Shown here: piece after piece, positions 9,659 through 19,536 of the stretch
Position numbering within the stretch: the first letter of the stretch is position 1
Layout of the letters: each line of letters opens with the position of its first letter
Assembly (NCBI RefSeq): GCF_032818155.1
Contig: NZ_CP102590.1
Span: 1,178,001-1,242,000, forward strand
DNA from: Niallia taxi
GTDB taxonomy: Bacteria > Bacillota > Bacilli > Bacillales > Cytobacillaceae
Reading direction: 5' to 3'
DNA length: 64,000 nucleotides
Made by a program: the position numbers and the translations under genes
Notes under the pieces: generated by a model
Databases searched by the model: none
The model's input: only the letters and a program-made list of their open reading frames with translations
What the model was told of the DNA's origin: nothing

Positions 9659-10579
9659 TTAAGGAGTTAAGCCTTCGATTACCTTATCTATATTCCATTT
9701 GATCATGGAGATATACGTGTCTCCAGGTTCACCTTTTTTGGCGAGGGAGTCTGTGAAAATCTTTGAGTGGATTGGTACGTTTGTTTCTTTAGATACGGTC
9801 TCCATTGTTTTTGGATTGACACTTGTTTCAACAAATAAAGCTGATACTTTGCTTGTATTAATTATGTTTATAATTCTATTCATTTGTTCAGGAGTGCCTT
9901 GGCTGTCTGTATTGATTTCCCAGATAAATGCAGATTCAAAGCCATATGCCTTGGCGAAGTATTTAAAAGCACCTTCGCTTGTTACAAGAATGCGTTTATC
10001 CTCAGGGATTTTAGCTATTTGTGCTCGTGCATATTGATCAATCTCTTCAAGCTCGGCGACATACTCTGTTTTATTTTGTAAATAGTATTCTTCATTGTCT
10101 GGATCAGCTTGAATGACTTGTTTGGTAATTACATCTACATACTTAATGGCATTTTGAATATCTAACCAAGCATGGGGATCTTCTTGCGATTCTTTTCCTT
10201 TTTCACTTAGATAGATTGGTGTGACCTCTTCAGTGACAGGAAAAGCCACCGCTGATTTATTGGTAACTTCGAGAAGATCTTGAAACCAGCCTTTCCCAGT
10301 TTCCAGGTTGAATCCATTATAAAAAACCAAATCTGCATTGGATACCTTTTTAGTATCATCTGGCAACGGATCATACATGTGTGGATCTGTTCCAATTGGA
10401 ACCAAACTGTAAACTTCTGCTTTATCACCAGTAATATTCTTGACCATATCCGCAATAATAGAATATGTTGCAACGATTTTAATAGTTTTATCATCTGTTG
10501 AGGAAGTTTGTTCTCCATTAGAACAAGCCGTAAGTAATAGAATCATAGTGGCGATTAATCCAAGCATCATTTTTTTCAA
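9659..10579 (-). CDS. mntA: manganese ABC transporter substrate-binding lipoprotein
   Basis: Cluster A-I metal-binding protein of the PsaA/MntA type, 306 aa. Its lipoprotein signal ends LLTAC (C19), so it is anchored outside the membrane. The four metal ligands are visible in the PsaA arrangement: H67 in DPHMYDP, H136 in DPHAWLD, E202 in TSEGAFKY and D277 in FTDSLA. There is no His-rich loop, which argues for manganese rather than zinc. Its ATG overlaps the permease stop by 4 bases, and it is the last gene of the ATPase-permease-binding protein operon. A MntR-like site upstream of the operon supports manganese import. Confidence 0.92.
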   Translation of the reverse strand: MKKMMLGLIATMILLLTACSNGEQTSSTDDKTIKIVATYSIIADMVKNITGDKAEVYSLVPIGTDPHMYDPLPDDTKKVSNADLVFYNGFNLETGKGWFQDLLEVTNKSAVAFPVTEEVTPIYLSEKGKESQEDPHAWLDIQNAIKYVDVITKQVIQADPDNEEYYLQNKTEYVAELEEIDQYARAQIAKIPEDKRILVTSEGAFKYFAKAYGFESAFIWEINTDSQGTPEQMNRIINIINTSKVSALFVETSVNPKTMETVSKETNVPIHSKIFTDSLAKKGEPGDTYISMIKWNIDKVIEGLTP

Positions 10580-11418
10580 TTTAATAACCTACCCTTCGTA
10601 AAAAAGTTGTTTTTAGGAGAAAGAATAAACGAAATAGCAAAGCCTGTGACACCGACAAGCACAATGGTGGCACTTGTTGGCAAATTAAAGTTGAAGCTAA
10701 TCCAAACACCTATTACACCAGAAAGTGCGCCATAGAGTGAGGCAAAAACAATCATATGAAATAACTTTTTGGTCCATAAATAAGACGTTGCGGCTGGGAT
10801 AACGAGCATAGCAATAACTAAAACTATGCCGACCTGTGATAAAAAGGAAACAGTCACAAAGGAGAGTAGTGTCATAAGCAAGTAGTGATAGAAAGTAGTG
10901 TTGAGACCAGATCCTTTTGAAACAACAGGGTCAAAAGAGCTTATGAGAAGTTCTTTGTAAAATAAAGTAACTATTCCGATAACGACAAGCATGATGATGA
11001 AAGATTGTGTTATTTCAGAGCTAGGAACTGCTAAAATATTGCCAAATAAAATATGGGTTAAATCAAGCCCACTTCGTGCGAATGTAATGAGCACAATGCC
11101 TAGCGCAAAAAAGGAACTTAAGATAATACCGATAGAGGTGTCACTTTTAATCGTGCTTCGATTCGTAATGAACTGAATTAAAATAGCCGCAAGTAAACCA
11201 AACAAGGAAGCACCAAATAATATGTTAATCCCCAATATATAAGAAATGGCGACACCCGGTAATACAGCATGTGAAAGTGCATCCCCCATTAAGGACATCT
11301 TCCTAAGTACAATGAAACTCCCTAAAACGCCAGAAACAATCCCAAGAATAATGGAGGATAAGCCTGCATTCAACGCATAAGTAGGAATATTCAGTGAACT
11401 ACTTAAAAATTCAATCAT
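10576..11418 (-). CDS. mntC: manganese ABC transporter permease
   Basis: ABC-3 family integral membrane subunit, 280 aa, with about eight hydrophobic helices spread over the protein. The family signature SLMGDALSHAVLPGVAISY lies at about residues 43-61. It forms the channel for Mn(II) together with the ATPase whose gene overlaps by 8 bases upstream and the lipoprotein gene overlapping by 4 bases downstream. Only one permease gene is present, so the channel is presumably a homodimer, unlike systems with two permease genes. Confidence 0.9.
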   Translation of the reverse strand: MIEFLSSSLNIPTYALNAGLSSIILGIVSGVLGSFIVLRKMSLMGDALSHAVLPGVAISYILGINILFGASLFGLLAAILIQFITNRSTIKSDTSIGIILSSFFALGIVLITFARSGLDLTHILFGNILAVPSSEITQSFIIMLVVIGIVTLFYKELLISSFDPVVSKGSGLNTTFYHYLLMTLLSFVTVSFLSQVGIVLVIAMLVIPAATSYLWTKKLFHMIVFASLYGALSGVIGVWISFNFNLPTSATIVLVGVTGFAISFILSPKNNFFTKGRLLN

Positions 11419-12160
11419 GATGGCCGTTGTCTCCTATCCCTTTAATTTGAATGTTTCCTAGTGATGAGCCGTATGCAGCTTTAATGTTTTCAGTTGTGAA
11501 GGTTGTAGATATGTCGCCAAAAGCAATCAGCTTTTTATTAAAGATGATTATTTTATCGAAGTATTCCTCCACTTCGTGTAAATCATGGTGCACCACAAGT
11601 ATTGTTTTTCCTTGCTTCTTCAGCTTTTTAAGAAGCTGTACTATAATTTTCTCACTCATTAAATCGATACCTACAAACGGTTCATCGAGGAAATATATAT
11701 CTGCTTGTTGAGCCAATGCCCTAGCTATAAATACTCTTTGAAGCTGACCACCAGACAAATTACCGATTTGTTTATCAGCAAGATCGCTAATTTCCACCAT
11801 GTTCATGCAGCGTTCCACTTGCTCTTTCTCCTTTTTTCCAGGACGACGAAACAGTTTAAGTTTGGGATAAGTTCCAGTTAAAATTGTCTCCCTAACAGTA
11901 ATAGGAAAAGTCAGGTCCACTTCACTTTTTTGTGGAACATAAGCAATATCTCTTTTTGATTGAGAAATAGGCGAATCATTAACAAGAATAGTTCCACTGC
12001 TTTTTTTTATGATTCCCAATAAAGCTTTTAGAAAGGTGGATTTACCTGCTCCGTTAGGTCCAATAATTCCGATGGAGTATCCTAAGGGAATATCAATATG
12101 AACGTCTTGAAGTGCGTGATTGCCAAAATAGTCAACATTAAGCTCCTTTACCTTTAACAT
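11411..12160 (-). CDS. mntB: manganese ABC transporter ATP-binding protein
   Basis: ABC ATPase, 249 aa from the chosen start. Walker A GPNGAGKS is at 34-41, the Q-loop at Q77, signature LSGGQ at 135-139, Walker B IYFLDEP with E160, and an H-loop in VVHHD. It drives Mn(II) uptake with the permease downstream. The start MLKVKELNVDYFG follows AAAGGAGG by 12 bases and matches family N termini. A start four codons earlier sits directly against the ribosome site, and the frame is open 49 codons further without support. First gene of the operon. Confidence 0.9.
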   Translation of the reverse strand: MLKVKELNVDYFGNHALQDVHIDIPLGYSIGIIGPNGAGKSTFLKALLGIIKKSSGTILVNDSPISQSKRDIAYVPQKSEVDLTFPITVRETILTGTYPKLKLFRRPGKKEKEQVERCMNMVEISDLADKQIGNLSGGQLQRVFIARALAQQADIYFLDEPFVGIDLMSEKIIVQLLKKLKKQGKTILVVHHDLHEVEEYFDKIIIFNKKLIAFGDISTTFTTENIKAAYGSSLGNIQIKGIGDNGHHD

Positions 12161-12245
12161 TTTTCCATACATCCTCCTTTTGGTTTGAATTAACATCAAT
12201 CGATAATATTGCTTAGAGTTAAAATATATGCAAAAGAGACAAAAA

Positions 12246-12261
12246 GTTTCCTTTGTGCAAA
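12246..12261 (-). promoter_or_regulatory. MntR-like operator
   Basis: On the minus strand this reads TTTGCACAAAGGAAAC, close to the MntR box remembered from Bacillus (TTTGCCTTAAGGAAAC). It lies just downstream of the predicted promoter of the mnt operon, where Mn-loaded MntR would block transcription. Confidence 0.7.
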
Positions 12262-12278
12262 AATAATTCTTGTAACCA

Positions 12279-12307
12279 ATATAAATTTTGTTGATTATTA
12301 TTGTCAA
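12279..12307 (-). promoter_or_regulatory. sigma-A promoter of the mnt operon
   Basis: On the minus strand: -35 TTGACA (12302-12307), 17-base spacer, -10 TTATAT (12279-12284). The MntR-like site begins about 18 bases downstream of the -10. Confidence 0.65.
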
Positions 12308-12640
12308 GAATTATGGGAGTTTTTTCTGATAATATTTTATTTAATAGAAGAGTTGAGTAATTCAATGATTACTATGGTTCCCTATTAATTTCTAAGGATT
12401 TTATGTGATTAATTTTCCAAAAAGCATTATGCCAAACTTGCACCTTAAATGAATTTCTAGCGTAAACCAAGGTGTATTTATGTTCCTTGGATAGATCCTT
12501 ATATAATATAGATTCAAAAAAAGGTTCCTCAACTTGAAAAATATGGTTACTATATGGAGTAGGTTGCATGTGGACACACAAAAAACATACCTGTCACTTA
12601 AGTTATTAATAAACTGTGGATTGACATAAAGGAGTACAAC
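12308..12640. other. intergenic region between mnt and kinase genes
   Basis: Holds the divergent control region. A 69-codon minus-strand frame (12372-12581) has no ribosome site and was not accepted. The plus-strand promoter of the kinase-dlt block should lie here but was not identified with confidence. Confidence 0.4.
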
Positions 12641-14383
12641 ATGAGAAAACGCGGTATTACCGTAAAATTATTCGCAATAACAGCGATATTCTTTTTGGCG
12701 TTTTACGCCATGATTATGATATTTCAGCTATTATTCTTTGATCGGTTTTATCAGCATCATAAAACGAAAGAAGCAGCTGAGCACCTGCATCAATTAGCAG
12801 AAGGTTATGTGAAAGAATCTTGGAGCGAAGCAGAATTTACAAAACAGACATTCTCTTATATGAAAGTAACAAAAAGTCCGGTAACAGTTGTCGATGCAGA
12901 AGGTTTTCAGTTAGTTCAGGATCCGTTTAATATCATGCTTGAAACAGGAGATGGTGCAGTAATAGAAGTATCACTTTCCTTGCTCGTCGCAAATTATGGA
13001 AAACAGGTACAAGCATTGGATTTCAGAAATGGGGATACATTGATTGTCGAAGGAGAAGTAGATGAAGGAGATTCTTCCGTTATTTATCCATCTGTAATCC
13101 ATAAGGATAAATTTAGTGTCGGTGAAGACCCTGACGATGATGAAATTAAAATCGAAGGCAAAGTTAAGAGCGTATCTCTGCCTAAGGGTGGAATGATCAA
13201 TAGAGGATTAGGAATTCTTTATGATGCACTATTAGAATGGTTTCCGCTAAAGGAAGAGCAGATAAAGCAGTTATCTGATGGAGAAAGCTTGCAGTTGAAC
13301 TGGGTAGAGTCATGGAGTGGAAAACATAACTTAGTACTCATAGAGCCAATCAAGAAAGACGGGGAAATGCAATATATGTTCTCTGTCACATCAATTCAGG
13401 AAATCAAAGATACTAATGAAGCACTTCGAATATTCTATGTGTATATTGGGGTTGCAGGCTTCATTCTTATTATTTTACTGTCGTTGTTCTTCTCCCGTAT
13501 TGTTAGCAGACCACTGATAAAGCTTAATGAAATGGCAAAAAAAATGGTTAATCTTGACTTCTCTTTAGCTAAACCGATTCAGCAGAAGGATGAGCTAGGG
13601 AGTCTTTCTAACAATATGCTTGTTATGGCAAAAAATTTGGATGTTGCATTAAATGACCTGAAGCAAGCCAATAAAAAGCTGAAGCAGGATATGAAAAAAC
13701 GAGAGAAGATGGAAAAGGAGCAGCGCGAGTTTTTCGAGCATGCATCACATGAATTGAAGACGCCGCTGAGTATTGTCAAAAGCTTTGCTGAAGGATTGCA
13801 GGATGGTGTCAGTCCTGATAAACGTGACCATTATGTGGAAGTGATCATTGAGGAATCAGAAAAGATGGAAGTGCTGATTAAGGATATGCTGGATTTGGCT
13901 AAGTTGGAGAACGGTGCGATAAAACTAAGAAAAACATCCTTTTTGCTCAGTGAAATGATTGAGGTGTTGGCATATAAACTATTCTGTATCGCGAATGAGA
14001 AAAACGTGGTCATTGAAATCATGCCAAAGAATGAACAGCATATTTTGGCAGATTATGAGTGGATGGAGCGAGTTATGCAAAACCTTCTTATGAATGCGGT
14101 GCGGCACAGCGAGCCTGATTCTGTTATTGTGATTCGGATCGGATTGGATCAGACAAATGGAAGCAGTATCTTCGAAATTGAAAACAAAGGCAAGCAAATA
14201 CCTGAAGAGCATTTGGAAAACATTTGGAAACGTTTCTACCGGACTGAATCTTCACGAAGCCGAATGACTGGTGGTACAGGATTAGGGCTGGCGATTGTTC
14301 AGCAAATTCTTGATTTGCATGCCTTTCATTACGGAGCGGAAAATATGGCTGACGGTATGCGTTTCTACGTTCGATTCAAATAA
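12641..14383 (+). CDS. sensor histidine kinase of the dlt-linked two-component system
   Basis: Membrane histidine kinase, 580 aa. Helix 1 lies at about 9-32, an extracytoplasmic sensor loop at 33-265, helix 2 at about 266-290, and a HAMP segment at about 290-345. A coiled coil (KQANKKLKQDMKKREKMEKEQ) leads into the HisKA domain with phosphorylated H370 in ASHELKTPLS. The HATPase domain shows N-box NLLMNAVRHS and G-box TGGTGLGLAI. It probably senses envelope stress and phosphorylates the regulator encoded 76 bases downstream. Placement directly before dltX suggests that it tunes D-alanylation; this is inference from position. Confidence 0.9.
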   Translation: MRKRGITVKLFAITAIFFLAFYAMIMIFQLLFFDRFYQHHKTKEAAEHLHQLAEGYVKESWSEAEFTKQTFSYMKVTKSPVTVVDAEGFQLVQDPFNIMLETGDGAVIEVSLSLLVANYGKQVQALDFRNGDTLIVEGEVDEGDSSVIYPSVIHKDKFSVGEDPDDDEIKIEGKVKSVSLPKGGMINRGLGILYDALLEWFPLKEEQIKQLSDGESLQLNWVESWSGKHNLVLIEPIKKDGEMQYMFSVTSIQEIKDTNEALRIFYVYIGVAGFILIILLSLFFSRIVSRPLIKLNEMAKKMVNLDFSLAKPIQQKDELGSLSNNMLVMAKNLDVALNDLKQANKKLKQDMKKREKMEKEQREFFEHASHELKTPLSIVKSFAEGLQDGVSPDKRDHYVEVIIEESEKMEVLIKDMLDLAKLENGAIKLRKTSFLLSEMIEVLAYKLFCIANEKNVVIEIMPKNEQHILADYEWMERVMQNLLMNAVRHSEPDSVIVIRIGLDQTNGSSIFEIENKGKQIPEEHLENIWKRFYRTESSRSRMTGGTGLGLAIVQQILDLHAFHYGAENMADGMRFYVRFK

Positions 14384-14459
14384 TGGGAATTATTTCTTAT
14401 TGGACACATGAAAGACATATAGCCTTGTTAATATCTATAAATTGGAAGGAAGGTTCACG

Positions 14460-15131
14460 ATGGGGAAGAAAGTATTGCTTGTCGAGGATGAAGTGAGAAT
14501 CCGCGAAGTTGTAGCTGATTATTTCAAGAAGGACGGCTGGGAAGTATATGAAACGGATAATGGCAGCAGTGCAATTGACTGGTTTGATGCCATTTTTCCG
14601 GATTTAATCATTCTTGATATCATGATGCCGCAAATGGATGGATTTGCTGTTACTAAACAAGTACGAATGAGGTCTGGTGTACCGATTATTCTTCTGACAG
14701 CGATGTCTAGTGACGATGATAAAATTCAGGGATTTGAACTAGGAGCAGATGAGTATGTTACAAAGCCCTTCAGTCCAAAAGTATTGGTAGCACGAGCTAA
14801 TTCCTTAATGAAGCGAGCGACAGAACAGTACCGGCCGACTGGACATATGGTTAGCTTTGGTGAAGCTGTCATTAATACGAAGTCACATCAGCTTCAGCTT
14901 GAGGGCCAACAAGTCGAATTAGCGCCAAAGGAATATGACTTATTGGTGTTTCTACTTCAGCATAAAAATATTGTACTTTCACGCGAAACGATTTTAAATC
15001 ACGTATGGGGCTTAGACTTCGACGGTGATAGTCGAGTAGTTGATACACATATTAAAAAGCTAAGAGCTAAATTAAGCTGCGAATCACATCATATTCGGAC
15101 TGTTATTGGAACCGGCTATAAATTTGAATGA
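14460..15131 (+). CDS. OmpR-family response regulator
   Basis: 223 aa. The receiver domain (1-120) has acidic pocket E9/D10, phosphoacceptor D53 in IILDIMMPQMDG, T81 in LLTA and K103 in TKPFSP. The winged-helix DNA-binding domain (about 130-223) ends DTHIKKLRAKL...VIGTGYKFE. The ATG has GGAAGGA 9 bases upstream; an in-frame TTG six codons earlier lacks one. The stop is 18 bases before dltX, so it is likely co-transcribed with the dlt genes and may control them. Confidence 0.92.
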   Translation: MGKKVLLVEDEVRIREVVADYFKKDGWEVYETDNGSSAIDWFDAIFPDLIILDIMMPQMDGFAVTKQVRMRSGVPIILLTAMSSDDDKIQGFELGADEYVTKPFSPKVLVARANSLMKRATEQYRPTGHMVSFGEAVINTKSHQLQLEGQQVELAPKEYDLLVFLLQHKNIVLSRETILNHVWGLDFDGDSRVVDTHIKKLRAKLSCESHHIRTVIGTGYKFE

Positions 15132-15149
15132 AATGGATGGAGAGAGAAG

Positions 15150-15296
15150 ATGAATAAGCTTAAACAGCTGTATACACACACAGGTATCCGGTTCGCATTA
15201 CATACATGTTTTTATTTGGCAATTCTTGTTACCTTGTTCTTGATGTACGGCTTCCATACGGCCAATACAGGCAACTATATTTATAATGATTTCTAA
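15150..15296 (+). CDS. dltX: DltX, small membrane protein for teichoic acid D-alanylation
   Basis: 48 aa. One transmembrane helix lies at about residues 15-33 ([21 protein letters not shown]) and the C terminus is YIYNDF, the conserved end of DltX. It sits directly ahead of dltA, the family's usual place. DltX is thought to work with DltB/DltD in passing D-alanine from DltC across the membrane, using its C-terminal motif. The ATG follows GGAGAGAGAAG. Confidence 0.88.
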   Translation: MNKLKQLYTHTGIRFALHTCFYLAILVTLFLMYGFHTANTGNYIYNDF

Positions 15297-15313
15297 ATGG
15301 AGAAGATAAAAAA

Positions 15314-16816
15314 ATGAAACTTTTAACGCGTATTGCACAGCATGTGGCAACAAAACCGGAACAGCCAGCGTATCGAACAAATGATGAGGTGCTGAACTAC
15401 AAATTGCTTTGGGACAAATCGAGCAGATTAGCTAGCTTAATCCACGCCATGCAGTTCGAGCGACAGACACCAATTGTAGTATATGGTCACATGGGAATTG
15501 AAATGCCTATATCATTCCTAGCATGTGTACAGGCAGGTCATCCTTATATACCGGTTGATACATCCATTCCTTTGGAACGGGTGCGTCTTATCGTCGAAAA
15601 GTCTGGTGCAGCATTAGTAATTAATACAACAGATAGCAAGCTGGATGTAGACAGTATTCCCGTATTACAAATGTCTGAACTGCAGTTGGAACAACAAAAG
15701 CCGATTAGTCATCAGTATTGGGTTGAACATGATGAGGTTTTTTACATCATATATACATCTGGCAGTACTGGAAATCCAAAGGGTGTTCAAATAACCGCAG
15801 CAAATTTGCAATCCTTTACCGATTGGATGACAGATGACTTTCCTTTAGGTGAAGGCAAAGTATTTTTGAACCAGGCACCTTTCTCCTTTGATTTATCTGT
15901 AATGGACTTTTATCCTGCCCTACAAAGTGGTGGTTCCATTCATACATTGGAGAAAGAGGTAATCAATAAGCCTAAGATTTTATTTGAAAACTTGAGTCTT
16001 TCTGGGTTGCAAATCTGGACTTCCACGCCATCCTTCGTGCAAATGTGCTTTCCAAATCCGGACTTTAATCAAACGATGCTACCAAAGCTTGAGGTATTCC
16101 TGTTCTGTGGGGAAGTACTGCCGTTAGCTGTGGCCAAGGAGCTGAAAGCACGTTTCCCACAAGCAAGGATTTTTAATACCTATGGGCCAACCGAAGCAAC
16201 TGTTGCTGTAACGTCTATTGAAATTACCGAAGAATTACTTATACAAGAGAAGGCACTGCCAGTTGGCTACCCAAAATCTGATATGCGTATTTTAGTTGTA
16301 GACGAATTCGATAATTTATTGCCAGAAGGTGAAAAGGGAGAGCTTATCCTTGCAGGTCCAAGCGTATCAAAAGGCTATTTAGGTGAGCCGGTACTGACAG
16401 AAAAGGCGTTTGGCAAGATAAATGAAATGAGTGCTTACCGTACTGGGGACGCCGGTTTTATTCAGGATGGAATGGTGTACTGCCAAGGCAGACTAGATTA
16501 TCAAATTAAGCTGCATGGCTATCGGATGGAGCTTGAAGAAATTGAGTTCCACCTTAATCAGTCTGATTATATTCAGTCTGCCATTATTATCCCGCATGCA
16601 CCAAATGAGGAAATTGAATACTTGATTGCAGCAGTTGTACCTGCAGCTCATGAATTTGACAAGGAATATAAGCTGACCGCTGCTATTCGTAAAGATCTTG
16701 CTTTGCGCTTGCCGGCATATATGATTCCTCGTAAGTTCACGTATCATACTGCTATTCCAATGACAATGAACGGAAAAGCAGACCGTAAGAAATTGAAGGA
16801 AGAGGTATTCGCATGA
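15314..16816 (+). CDS. dltA: D-alanine--[D-alanyl carrier protein] ligase DltA
   Basis: 500-aa adenylate-forming enzyme that activates D-alanine with ATP and loads it on the DltC carrier arm. Visible motifs: [11 protein letters not shown] near residues 146-156, [15 protein letters not shown] and the C-terminal lysine motif GKADRKKL. The length equals the family norm. GGAGAAG precedes the ATG. The stop overlaps the dltB start by 4 bases. Confidence 0.96.
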   Translation: MKLLTRIAQHVATKPEQPAYRTNDEVLNYKLLWDKSSRLASLIHAMQFERQTPIVVYGHMGIEMPISFLACVQAGHPYIPVDTSIPLERVRLIVEKSGAALVINTTDSKLDVDSIPVLQMSELQLEQQKPISHQYWVEHDEVFYIIYTSGSTGNPKGVQITAANLQSFTDWMTDDFPLGEGKVFLNQAPFSFDLSVMDFYPALQSGGSIHTLEKEVINKPKILFENLSLSGLQIWTSTPSFVQMCFPNPDFNQTMLPKLEVFLFCGEVLPLAVAKELKARFPQARIFNTYGPTEATVAVTSIEITEELLIQEKALPVGYPKSDMRILVVDEFDNLLPEGEKGELILAGPSVSKGYLGEPVLTEKAFGKINEMSAYRTGDAGFIQDGMVYCQGRLDYQIKLHGYRMELEEIEFHLNQSDYIQSAIIIPHAPNEEIEYLIAAVVPAAHEFDKEYKLTAAIRKDLALRLPAYMIPRKFTYHTAIPMTMNGKADRKKLKEEVFA

Positions 16817-17970
16817 CCCCATATAGCTCTTTCCTTTTCTTTATTATTTTAGGTATCCTGCTGCTGCCGACGATGATTCTCGGAATAATGGGCAAGCGTC
16901 TGCGCTATTACAACGTGTTTGTTTCCATTGTTGTATTGGCTATTATATTTTCAGGCGGAAAGAACGGCTTCTTTTCATTAGTAGCCTTTACTGCCCTGCA
17001 GCTTGTACTTATCAAATGCTATATAACGTATCGAAAGAGGAAAAATAGTAGTCTCGTATTCTATATAATAAGTTTTCTATCGATCCTGCCGCTGATTTTA
17101 TCGAAGATTTTACCGATTTTGGCAGTGGATAATTTAGTTAGCTTTCTTGGAATTTCTTATCTGACATTCAGAGCTGTCCAAATTATTATTGAAACAAGAG
17201 ATGGATTAATAAAGAATCAGCTTTCGATTTACCAGCTTGTTAATTTTATGCTGTTTTATCCGACCATTTCATCTGGTCCGATTGATCGCTTTCGCAGATT
17301 CCAAAAGGATGAAGAGAAATGCTGGACACCTGAGGAATACAAGGAACTGCTTTATAAAGGGATCAACAAAATCTTTCTTGGGTTTTTGTATAAATTTATT
17401 ATCGGCTATTGCATTAATACGTACTTCATTATGAATTTGGGTACGATAGCAGATGGCAAGTTTAGCTATCATTTGCTCTATATGTACAGTTATAGCCTGT
17501 ACCTGTTCTTCGACTTTGCTGGCTATACGGCGTTTGCAGTCGGCATCAGTTATATGATGGGAATTAGGTCACCAGAGAACTTTAATAAGCCATTCATCAG
17601 CCGCAATATTAAGGATTTCTGGAATCGATGGCATATGTCATTGTCATTCTGGTTCCGTGATTATGTGTTCATGCGCTTTGTCTTTTTAATGAAGAAAAAA
17701 AGATGGATTCAGAACAAAATGCTCGTTTCAAATCTAGGTTATATCCTGCTATTCCTGCTGATGGGTGTATGGCATGGATTAGAAATTCAATACATCATTT
17801 ATGGAGCATATCATGCTTTGATGATGACAGGATTTAATTTCTTCGAAACCTGGAATAAAAAACATAAACGCTGGCCAACAGGAAGAGCGATGACAATCGT
17901 TTCTATCATCATTACTTTCCATGTCGTTTGTTTCGGCTTTTATCTGTTTTCCGGCAGACCATTTCAATAA
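16813..17970 (+). CDS. dltB: D-alanyl transfer protein DltB (MBOAT)
   Basis: 385-aa multi-pass membrane protein of the MBOAT family with about 11 hydrophobic segments. The two MBOAT histidines are H274 in [13 protein letters not shown] and H321 in MGVWHGLE. It takes D-alanine from DltC inside the cell and passes it outward for lipoteichoic acid. It overlaps dltA by 4 bases and precedes dltC by 15. Confidence 0.96.
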   Translation: MTPYSSFLFFIILGILLLPTMILGIMGKRLRYYNVFVSIVVLAIIFSGGKNGFFSLVAFTALQLVLIKCYITYRKRKNSSLVFYIISFLSILPLILSKILPILAVDNLVSFLGISYLTFRAVQIIIETRDGLIKNQLSIYQLVNFMLFYPTISSGPIDRFRRFQKDEEKCWTPEEYKELLYKGINKIFLGFLYKFIIGYCINTYFIMNLGTIADGKFSYHLLYMYSYSLYLFFDFAGYTAFAVGISYMMGIRSPENFNKPFISRNIKDFWNRWHMSLSFWFRDYVFMRFVFLMKKKRWIQNKMLVSNLGYILLFLLMGVWHGLEIQYIIYGAYHALMMTGFNFFETWNKKHKRWPTGRAMTIVSIIITFHVVCFGFYLFSGRPFQ

Positions 17971-17985
17971 AAGGGGATTATAAAT

Positions 17986-18222
17986 ATGGATTTTAAAGAA
18001 AAAGTACTACAAGTTATTGCAGAAGTTTGTCAAGATGATGTTGTAAAGGAAGAGCTGGATTTAGATTTGTTCGACTCTGGGCTAATTGATTCATTTGGGA
18101 CAGTAGAGTTACTGTTTCAATTCGATGATCAACTTAATATCACTGTCCCAATTACAGAATTCGACCGAGATACCTGGAATACACCAAATGCTATCGTTGA
18201 TCGACTGAATGAGTTGAAGTAA
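17986..18222 (+). CDS. dltC: D-alanyl carrier protein DltC
   Basis: 78-aa acidic carrier protein. S36 in FDSGLIDSFGTVELL is the 4'-phosphopantetheine site. It carries D-alanine as a thioester between DltA and DltB. AAGGGGATTATAA precedes the ATG, and the stop shares one base with the dltD ATG. Confidence 0.96.
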   Translation: MDFKEKVLQVIAEVCQDDVVKEELDLDLFDSGLIDSFGTVELLFQFDDQLNITVPITEFDRDTWNTPNAIVDRLNELK

Positions 18223-19382
18223 TGAAGAAGAAGTATATGTTTGGACCAATCATAATTGCATTGGTCCTGTTTGCCGGGGTTGTATTCGTACCAGTATCAT
18301 GGCTGGCTAAGCTAGTCCCTGCGGAGCGCTTAAAGGAATCGGCTATCAGTTTAGAGCCAAATATGTTTCAAGGAACTTATTTACAAGGTGAAATGCTCGA
18401 AAGTTCGACTTATATTCCAATCTATGGTTCTTCTGAATTGTCGCGCTGGGATCCATTCCATCCAACGAATTATTTCGAAGCGAATGATGCTGCTTTCACA
18501 CCTTATTTAATAGGTAAAGGCGGAACAACCTCTATTATTCATGATTTAAACTTTGCAACACATGCCAAACAATTAAAGAACAAGCAAATGGTTGTCATCG
18601 TATCACCGCAATGGTTTGTTAAGCATGGTACGGATGAGCAGCACTTTGCACCAAACTATTCTTCCCTGCAAGCGTACCAGCTTCCCTTTAATAAGGAAGT
18701 GGACGAGCAGGTGAAGCGAAAGTTGATGCAACGATTGATGACCTATAATGCAGTCAAAAATGATACGATTCTAAATCAGTTATATGATGCATATCTCCAT
18801 GACAACAGAAGTAAGTTTAATATGTTATCAGTTCCTGCAAAAGCTTATATTTCTGTACTGAAGAAAAAGGATTTGTACTTCACACTTCAGAATGATTCCC
18901 TACCAAATCGACATCAGTCAGACGAAGTGCAGGACAAGACATGGGAAGAACTGAAGGCACAAGCAGCGGCTTACGGAGAGAAACGGACACAGCAGTCAGA
19001 CTTCTATATTGACGACAAAGTCTATAAGCATAAGAAGGACCGCATAAAGGGGATGAAAGGAAAGAATAAAGGACATTCCTATGCAGAATCACTTGAATAT
19101 GATGATTTCCAGCTGATGCTTGATATCCTTAAGAAATCAGATGCAAAACCGCTTTTTGTTATTATCCCAGTAAATGGAGAATACTATGATTATACTGGCT
19201 TTCCGCAAAAAGGAAGGCAAGACTACTATAATCGTATAAAAAAACAAATTAATGATAGCGGCTTTACTTACGCCGATTATTCTGGCCATGAATACGACCC
19301 GCACTTTTTACGAGACACGATTCATATTGGCTGGAAAGGCTGGGTTTACTTAGATGAGGATATGCAGAAGTTCCTTGATTAA
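18222..19382 (+). CDS. dltD: D-alanyl-lipoteichoic acid transferase DltD
   Basis: 386 aa with an N-terminal membrane anchor (about 7-27) and an extracellular SGNH-like domain. The catalytic serine lies in IYGSSELSRWDP (S70/S71), and the Asp/His pair in RDTIHIGWKGW near the C terminus. It completes D-alanine transfer to teichoic acid outside the membrane. Last gene of the operon; a clear terminator follows. Confidence 0.95.
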   Translation: MKKKYMFGPIIIALVLFAGVVFVPVSWLAKLVPAERLKESAISLEPNMFQGTYLQGEMLESSTYIPIYGSSELSRWDPFHPTNYFEANDAAFTPYLIGKGGTTSIIHDLNFATHAKQLKNKQMVVIVSPQWFVKHGTDEQHFAPNYSSLQAYQLPFNKEVDEQVKRKLMQRLMTYNAVKNDTILNQLYDAYLHDNRSKFNMLSVPAKAYISVLKKKDLYFTLQNDSLPNRHQSDEVQDKTWEELKAQAAAYGEKRTQQSDFYIDDKVYKHKKDRIKGMKGKNKGHSYAESLEYDDFQLMLDILKKSDAKPLFVIIPVNGEYYDYTGFPQKGRQDYYNRIKKQINDSGFTYADYSGHEYDPHFLRDTIHIGWKGWVYLDEDMQKFLD

Positions 19383-19389
19383 TATTATG

Positions 19390-19420
19390 ACGATTCACCT
19401 ACGTGGTGGATCGTTTTTTT
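19390..19420 (+). terminator. terminator of the dlt operon
   Basis: ACGATTCACC (19390-19399) pairs with GGTGGATCGT (19405-19414), loop TACGT, followed by T7. Confidence 0.85.
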
Positions 19421-19536
19421 GCGATGGGCAGTTGAAACTTTGTTAAATAGTTATGGAATAGGGTTATTCAACCAGAGTGATATAATAATACACAATTAAA
19501 AGAGAAAATGAGAATGATAAGGAGGAAAATATTAAA

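Noticed and set aside
12372..12581. 69-codon minus-strand frame
   Set aside because: No ribosome site and no recognisable domain; it occupies the expected promoter region of the kinase-dlt block.
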